From NCBI GenBank assembly GCA_019694655.1, contig JAIBBN010000014.1, forward strand, positions 1-64,000: DNA of 64,000 bases. Reading direction: 5' to 3'. This document shows positions 1 through 9,000 of this stretch, piece after piece (the stretch's first letter is position 1; every line of letters begins with the position of its first letter). Below the pieces are notes generated by a model, which saw only the letters and a program-made list of their open reading frames with translations, was not told where the DNA came from and made no database searches. Both the position numbers and the translations under genes were made by a program. Origin of the DNA: Leptospirales bacterium (lineage in GTDB: Bacteria > Spirochaetota > Leptospiria > Leptospirales > Leptonemataceae).

Positions 1-3000
1 AGAGACCCAGGAAGCCGACATTGCCCGATCCCAGGGCCAGACGCGATGCAGTCTCCGGATCAAGCCTGGCAAGTATCTGCTGATTGTCCTGAGTCGTCTG
101 CGTCTGCCCCGGCGCCGCTCCAGCCCATACTCCAAAATCGCCAATGGTGTTAGCATCGCGAGCCGTCTCGCGTTGCTGTCCCGTGCCAACGCCCATTACC
201 TTCTCGAAGACCCGTGTCAGCTTCAGGTTGGCAACGTGAAAGAAGCTCTCGATCTCCACTTCTGACTTCGTGGAAAGAGAATCCAGTATGCTCTGCAAAT
301 TCGCGAAATTGAACTCTTCATTCGAAAGATCTTTCTTGAACTGCTCGAATTTCAAATCCACGTCATACGATACATAGCCGTTGACTACCATCGGGTGGGG
401 CGATCCTGCCGGCTTGCCGATGAAGTCATTGCCCACTCTGCCAAGGCCCAATCCAAGCGCTGCATTTGCGGTGCTGCTCTGGATCGCTCGATCCTGTCGT
501 CGCACCTGTTCTTTGAGCTCGTCCTCCAGTTTCAGAAACTGCTCCAGCATCCTGGCGTTGGCCAGCGTCGTCATGTTGCGCTGGTGTGTGGCCAGTTCGC
601 TGGCAAATTGGTCAAAGTTTGCAGAAATGCCGGAGAATTCCTGCTGCTGGATCTCGCCAATGGCCAGCTTTGCATGAAAGGCCGAGATGCCATCGTTGAT
701 ATTTGCAAACTTTTCAGATAGCGTGGGCTGCTGCGCCTCGAGATCCGCAATCGCTCCTTGAATAAAGGCCGTGCGATCGATTGGGCTCAGTTGTGTCTGC
801 AGATTCTGTTCAGATTGTGCGATCTGGGTGTTCAGTGCATCAATCGCAGCGCCCAGTTGTTCTTCCACTGTGAGTTGCGCAGCATTGTTGCGCATGTTCG
901 TTTCCCATTCCGTACGCGCCGTCATGTGATCGCGAATCTGTTCTTCCCATTTCGCCTGACCTTCGGCCTCCAGAACATCCTGGTCGTGTCGCCAGGTCCG
1001 CCACGCCTGTAAGTACCTGTCCTCGGCTCTGGCCCAGCTCTTACTGCCGTTCTCCAGAACGCTCTTAAACTTGGCCGACCATTCATTGAATCGCTGCTGC
1101 AAATCCGCTTCGCGCAACGCCCACTCCTGCCGCTGCACCTGCACATTCTGAAAGAGCGAAGAGGATACTATATCCCGCGCATTGCGAGTATAATCGTCTG
1201 CCGTCAGGCCGTAGCCCTCAAACTCGCGACCCTGCTCTCCCGCATACTCAAACAGGTCTCTATACGTCGAACTGCGCTCTGCCAGCAAGAACCCGGCATT
1301 GCCGCCGGCTACGCTCGCTCCTTCCGCCTCATACCGCTGCAGCGCATCGTTGCGCATTACAGTACCGTGCACACTCAGTGCGTCCAGAATGCGGCCCATG
1401 TTCAATGTCTTCGTGTCCACAGCGTCGCTGGCAATCAGCTGTGCATAGCGCAGCGAATACTGGCCGTTGGCGCCCATCACACGCACCCGCGTATAACCTC
1501 CCCAGCTGCCTTCGGAATAGCCGGCGGGCGGATCATCCTGCAGCGTCGCCGGGTCATATCTTCGACCCTGCGAATCTCTAAACCTGGAATCATCCTGCAA
1601 TGTCGTCGCGTTCAACGCATCGCCGCGTTCGCTCTCTACCAGTTCGTCGTCATACACTGGATTGCCAGCAGCGTCTTCGGCAAACAGATAGCTCAGATCG
1701 GCATCCGTAAGTTCATACAGAGCATTCCCATTCTCATCGCGCTGCGTCGTCCCCCAGGCCTGCAGACGATTCTTTAACTCGTCGCTGGAAGGCGCCTTTG
1801 TAAAGTAATCCAGACCGGCGCGGGCTTCCTCATAGGCCTGTTCCTTCTTACGCACCTCTGTAGCTTCCGTCGCCTCCGCCGATTGCACCGTTACAATCAT
1901 CGAAAGTAGCGCAAACATCTCCGTATAGGCCGCTGTCAGTTGTGCCGCCGCGATCTGCGCCTGCAGGCCGATGGCCGCCGCCGCCAGCGCAGTCGCGGTC
2001 ACCAGCGGCCCCGCCGCCAGTGCCACCAGGAATATTGAAGCAAGGTAGATCTGGGCCTGCAAAAAGGCCGCGGCCGATCCATTGAGCATGCCCAGAATTG
2101 GACCAGCGAGTCCTAAACGCGTTATCGTCGCCTGCAGCTGCATCAAATCGGCGACTCCCACTGCCGTCATAAATCCCGTATAGTTATTGCGAAAGGCGCC
2201 ATACGACGCCGTCATTCCGCCGCCGGCCAGCCAGGTCCCCACCTCGCCGCGCTCGCCCTCTGGAATCACCGCCGCCGCCGTCAATCCCCACGCCGCCTGC
2301 TGCACCTGCCTGGGCGTCACACGCAAAGGCTGCCCGTTGTAAAGCGCCGTGCCGGCGCCCTGCACCGCCGCCTCGGCCCACGCCGGCGAGCCCCAGTACC
2401 AGCCCAGATACTCCGTCCACAGATTGCTGGCCCCGCTCTGCTCCTGCAGCATCGCTAAGCGCTTGTATACATTATACCTTGACTCTTCAAATTGCTCCTG
2501 CGTCACCGTCGAATTTGCCGGCGGATTGTAGGCCCCGAAATTCTGCGCCAGCGATTCTTTGTACTGACGCTCCTTCTCCGCAACCTCCGCTTGCCGTCGC
2601 GCAATCTCCGCCTGCACCAGGCTGCGCGCCTTCTCAATGCGCACCATCCGCTGCGTGTGCCGGATGTGTTCGCGCCGCGCCGCAATCAGATCGCCAAACT
2701 TCTCCGCCTGCGCACGCTGTCGCAGCGCTGCCAGTTCGTCGCTCTCCGCCTGGCTCAGACCTTGGTCATGAATATCATACTTCTTCTGTAAGAGCTCGCT
2801 CAGCCGTTCGCGATCGCTGGCTGCCAGCGGCGCAAAGCTCTGGCCATTGTCCATTGCCTCCACAATCGCATACAACTCGTCCAGATTGTCCTGCTCCGCC
2901 ACGGCATAGCCGGCCTCGCGCAGACGCTCCTGCGCCGTCTGATAGGCGCCGTACGCTCGCTCATACTCCGTCGCCGCACTCTTTGCCCAGTCCTCCAGAC

Positions 3001-6000
3001 TCTCGCTGTCCTCGCGCTGACCGCTGATCGCCAGATAAGGACTCTCGGCATAGTCCGCCACTGCCTGCCGCTGCTCATACTCCCGCGCTGCCGCCTCATA
3101 ACGACGATACAACTGCGCGCCCTCATTCATGCTGGACCGATAGGCGCTGGCCAGTTGCTCATGATTCTGACGCAAGACCCGACCCTGCTCCTCGGCATCG
3201 GCCACATTCTGTTGCGCCTGATTGAGTTGATCGGCAATCCCCTGAAAGACCGTGGCCACATACTGACCCAGATTCTTTACCGCCAGCAGATCGCGACGCG
3301 CCGCGCGCGCAAATTGATCCGCCGCCGCCTGCCGCCCCTCATAGGCCGATTGCAATGCCTGCTGCTTCTCTTGCAGCTGGATCTGGCCATTGTCCGACTG
3401 CAGCGTCTGACCCTCCTGCCGCAATGCGGTCAGAGCATCAGCGAGCTGCGCAAGCGCCGCTTCATCGCCCAGATCGGGCATCGCCCCCGCCGGCTGCAGC
3501 GCCGCCGCTACCTGCGCCTGCGCCCCGCTGTCGCGACGGGCATTGGCCAGCGCCGCTGCATCGTCCAGCGAGAGCAAGGCCTGCTGCAGCTGCGAGGCCG
3601 CTTCCAGATAATGATTGGCCAGATGCTCCAGCTGCAAACGCTGCATCAACTGCTCATCGGATAGCCCGACGCGGGCCGCAGCATCGCTGACCGTCTTTAC
3701 TATATTAATCTTAACAATACGATCGGGATCGCCGGCCTGCGCTCCCGGCAGCGTCGCCTCCTGGCCCTGACTCACATCGTCCAGCTGCAGCGTCGACTCC
3801 CAGTCCGGCGTCGTAAACAGCGCATCCACATCCACGCCCTGCGATTCGCTGAGCAATATCTGGCCGCCAAAGAATTCGGCAAAGTCCATCAAAGGCTGAC
3901 CGGCGCCGCCGCTGAAGCTGCCAAAGCGATCATTGCGATTGGGCTGACCGCCGTTCTCGCGCACATAGTTCTCCCACTGCGTCAGCAGGTACTCCTCTTC
4001 GCCGCCCAGAAAGGTGCGATAACTGGCAAACTGACTCTGCAGCGCATCGTCGCCGCGCAGCTCGCCGTAGCGCTTCAGCTCGCGGGCCACAATCGCCTCG
4101 CGCGACATCTCCCGCGCCAGACGCTGCATGGCGCGACCATGATCGTCAATGCTTGCCAGCAATGCAAAGCTGACGCTTTCCGTTTCCTGCGCCGCAAGCA
4201 GCGACTGACGCCAGCGCTCCGCCCCGCTTACATCGCCGGCTTCCTCATAAAAATCGCGCGATTGCAGTACGCTGCGCAGCCGGTTGCGCTCGGCCTCGCT
4301 TTCTACATAATTGTAGAAGAATCGCTGCGCCATCAGGCGCTCGCTGACAAAAAACTGCCGCAGACCGCGGTCCATCTCGCCCTGTGCGTTGCGCAGCATC
4401 GCCTCAAGCCCCTGGTTGCGACCAAACAGCGCTGCGCTTTGCGCCGAAAGGACATAGCCGGGATCCTCGCTCTGCCAGATCAACTCCGCCAGCGCCTGCG
4501 TCAGCGCGTTGCGCTCCTGCTTTGCCGCCGACTCCAGCGCCGCGTTGCCAGAACGCACCACGACGCTCTGCGCATAGCGATCCAGCGAACCAAAAGCCGG
4601 ATTGCTGGCCAGCTCCTGCGCGCTGGCCAGATCAAATAACTTTGCATATGAATCGATCTTTGCCGAAAGCGCGCTTCGATCCTCGCTTGACAGGCGCCCG
4701 CTGGCGCCCAGCAGCCGATCGGCCATTGCATCAAAGGCCGCCCGGTCTGCTGCATTCAGCCCATCGCGCAGCGCCGAACTCTGGCCGCCGGCCTGCAAAC
4801 TCAACGCTCGCAGAAAGGCGCCGCGCTGCTCCTTTGCCGCCTGCTGCAAAGCGTCCGGGGCCCGCTGCAATTCGGCAAAGAAGGCGCTCTCCACACGCTC
4901 CAGTCGCGGACCCTGCTGCGCCTGAAAATCCAGCAGCGCCTCGCGCTGCGTTTCCGTCGAATACAGGGCGCGCAGCGCCAGTTCCGAACGCAGGGCGCCC
5001 AGCGGATCCTCGCTCCCCTGCAGCCAGTTGCGCTCCAGACTGTGACGCAAATCCAGGGCCAGCTCCGCCTCCAGCGGCGTCCCTGCGTAGCGCGCGTCCT
5101 CCAGAATACTCTGTATGTCTCTATCTTCTAAGTATGCCGAGTATGCTCCGGCCCCGCCGCTGGCCGCACGACTCTCCAGAATGGCCAGCGCACGCCGGTA
5201 GCTCTCCCCGGGCAGTGCGGCGCGAGCGTCCGCCGTCTCATAGCCGGCAATAGCGCGCAGCTCCTCCGGCAAAAATTCAATCGGCGCTTTCAGCGGCGCA
5301 TCCAGCGCGCCATCCAGGCGCAGCCGGGCCAGGGCATCAGGCAGATAGTCCTCGGCCTGCGTTGCGCCGCGCAGCAAAGAGAAGGCCGTTTCCTGAAACA
5401 GTGCAACGCGACCCTCGGTCAATAGGCGCGCACGCAATGTTTTGCCGTCCTGGGCAAAGGCCGCATCGTCCAGCATCGCGGCAAAGGCTGCCTCGAAATT
5501 GCTGCGCTGCTCGGCCAGCGTCGCGCCGCTCAGTACGATGCCAGCCTGCTGCATATAGTACACAGCCTTTGAAGCCAGCGCAAAATGTTCCAGATCCCCG
5601 GCAAAGTCGCGCTCCGAAATTGCTTCGACGGCGCCGGCGGCGCGCAGCCGCTGGTACTCCTGTTGCGTCAGCCGCTCAAAAAGCGCTGCGCCGCCGCGCG
5701 GCAAAAGCGCCAGGCTGGAATGCCGTTCCTCCAGATAGGCGGCAATGTGATCGCTTACGCTGTAGCCCTGATGGTCCCCGTCAATGGCCGCCGCCAGCGG
5801 ATGGGCGCTCAGCCACTGCTCAAAGTCTCCAACCAGAAAATGTTCGGCTACGTCCGGCAATACGCCGGACAGATCCAGACTGGCCGCCTCGCGCTCCGCC
5901 GCATCCGGCGAGGCGCTGGCCGCCCGGTATTCTTCCATACTGCGCCGCGCACGGTCGTAGGAATCCAGCAGCACAAAGTCGCGCAGCTCAGGGCGAAAAT

Positions 6001-9000
6001 TTGCAGCGCGGTAGCCAATGCCGGCGGCCGATAGCGCCAGAGCCTCGCTCAGCTCCTGGAATTCTTTGCGCAGACGGTAGGCTTCCAGCTCCTCGGCCGA
6101 AAGGTTCAGGCCATGAGTGGTCGACCAGTTCAGTACAAAATCAGCGACGCTCTCCTCCAGCGCTCGATCGCCGCCAAAAACAAAGTTCGCCGCTTCGCTA
6201 TCGACCAGCACATGCAGACGATCGAAGAAGCCCTGTTCGGCCTGCTCCACCGCCGCCAGAGCAGCGTTCTTCAGGTCCGCGCCATCCAGATGATTGCGAT
6301 GCAGCGCGGAGAGGATGGCGCTGCGATAGAGCGTCGGGATATTGTTTGTGTTGTTTAAGTATTGCCAGACGCCGGCGCGGAAGCTATCCGCGGCCAGCGC
6401 TCCCAGCGCCGTCAGCACATCGTCCGCCCGAAACTCCTCGACCTGTTCCAGAAATTGCTCCGGCGTTTGCGCCAGCGTGCGATCGATGGGCGTGTATTCG
6501 TCGCCTTGCTCAGGACCTGGATCCAGATCGATATCCAGCAGCGAATCGCCAAGCGTCGCGGCGTAACCGTCGGCCAGGCTCAGCGCCATCTGATCGGCCT
6601 GGGCGGCGCGCAGCCGCTCCGCCAGACGCAACAATTCTTCAACGCGCGCCTGAATGGCCTCATCGACCGCTGGACGACTGAGATTTTCCGGATCGTAGCC
6701 GGCAAAGAGATGAAAGACCGCCTGGTGTTGCTGGCTTTCCAGGATGGCCAGCGCCGCCGCACCCGGATCGCGTCCCTCAGAACGCGCCTGCTCCACCGCC
6801 GAGCGCAGATCGCTCTCCAGTCGATCGATCCGTCCCAGATTGGCGCGGATCGCCTCAATGCGGTCCAGACGCAGCTGCGCCTCGGCGCGAATCTCGGCCT
6901 GCGTCATGCCGCGGGCATTGACCAGAGCGCGCGCCGCCGCCAGCGCGCTGACCTGATTTTCCAGCAAACGCACCGACTGCAGAATCTCCGGCGGAACCGC
7001 CTGCGACAGCTGGCCGTCATCCAGTGCCTGCAACATGCGCGCGGCCAGCGCCTCGAGCTCCGGCCCGCTCTGGATGCGCGACAGAAGTTCGCTCATCGTC
7101 GCCGGCGCAGCGCTAAAGCCCAGCAACTGCAATCGCTCGGAAAGCAAGGGCTGACCGTCCGCCCCGCGACGGATGGCGCCGTTTTCGTCCAGCTGCAGAT
7201 AGCCGCCCAGCGCCAGCGCCGTTTCCATCGCCGCCGGCTCTTCGCGCTCCGGCCCACGCTCCGCGCCGCGCATTAGCGAAAGCGCATAGCGCTTCATCTG
7301 CACGGCAAGGCCCGCTCCGCTCAAAGCGGGCGCTGTCAAGGCCACGCCTGGCAAAAGCTCTGCGCCGCCGCTGGCCAGCTGCAACAGCATCGATTGGCGC
7401 AGCATCTGTGCGCGCTGGCTGCGAAATTCCAGCGCCGTATCGCTCAACCTGCCCTCCAGAAAACTGGCCCGATCGTTGAGCGCCGCAAGCTGCGCATCCA
7501 GAACCTGCTGCTGATCGGGATCGCTTTCGGTCGCCCGCGCCGCCGCCGCCCGGTCGCGCTCATATCGCAGCTGCGCAAGCTCGGCCTCCATCGCCGAACG
7601 CATCTGTCCCAGACGCTGGCTATCGCTTTCGGCGCTCAGCAATGCGGCGCGCGCCGTCCGACCCAGCTCGGCGCCAAGCGCCGCGCGAAAATTCCAGCTC
7701 AACGAATCCAGATCGCGACGCAGGTTGTCGGCCATCGCCTGCAGCGAACGGCGCAGACGCTGCGGCGTGGCGCGATCGATGGCCCCGTACAGATCCAGGA
7801 TGTCGCGCTCCTCAACGCCCAGCGCTGCGTAGCCGCCCAGCAGAGCGCCGTCCGCGCCCGACAGAATACTCTGTACTTGTATAAGAAGTGCGCCGCGCTG
7901 CTCGCGAAAATCGTCGACGCGGGCGTCATCGGCCTCGGCCGGCAGGGCCTCGAGAAAAAGGGCCGCAGCCTCGGACTGCAGCGCACTCTCGTTGACGCTC
8001 TCCAGCAGGGACTGCCATTTTTCGGCCGGCGTACGGCGGTCAAAATCTTCGGCCTCGGCCGTATGATTGGCGTAGTCGATGGCCGCGCGCGCCCCGGCCA
8101 GCCAGCGCAACAGCGCCTCGGCGCGATTCCAGGCCGGAACCGCCAGCAAATCGGCCTCGCTCAAGCGCAGCGGCCGCTCGATTGCTGCAAGCTCCTGCTC
8201 CGCCGCAGCAACCAGCTCGGCATAGCTCTGACCTTGATGCGCCGCCAGAAATTGCGACACAACATCGCCGGCCTCGCGCGCCGCAGCGTTGTTCAAGTCC
8301 TGAAACTGTCGCTGCTGCTCTTCCAGCTCGCTGGTCAGACTCTGCTCCTGACTGCCGTCCTGATCGATAAATCGCTGCAGCCCAAGTTGGCGCGCCTCAA
8401 CCTCGCGGCGCAGGGTCAGAACAAAGGCCTCGCTGGCCGATACCATGCGACGCTCGCTCAAGAGCAGCGCTGCCTTCAATTCGGCAATGCGACTGGCATC
8501 TTGATCGACCTCGGCCTCTGCCTCGCCAAGTTGCTGTTGTAAAAGCTGTCGCGATTGATTGGCGCTGAACAAATCGCCATAAGCCTGTCCGCTCAGCGTA
8601 CTGCTGCGCAGCGCGCCCTCGGCGTTGTCAAAATCGATTAGCTGATCTTCATTGGCCAGCAAGGCCTCGGCCAGAGCCAGAGCATCGCCGCCGCTGGCCG
8701 CAAGCAGCTCTTCCATTCGGTCGCTGCGCCGGCCGGCGGCCTGCAGTCCCTCAACCGCCTGCAATGCCTCGCCCGATTGGGCGCTGAGTTCCGCGCCCTG
8801 CCGCGCCTGCGAAACTGCCACCAGCAGATCATATCCCGCTTTGCCGCTTATGCTGGCGCTCTGCCCGGCGCCCAGACCTTCCAGACTTTGCAGTCGATTC
8901 AGCGTGGCGGCAAGCTGCTGTGCACTCTGGGTTACTTCGCTTCTCAGGATTTCGGCGCGCTCCGCCGCGCCGAGGCTCAGAATTTGAAAATCAACATAGG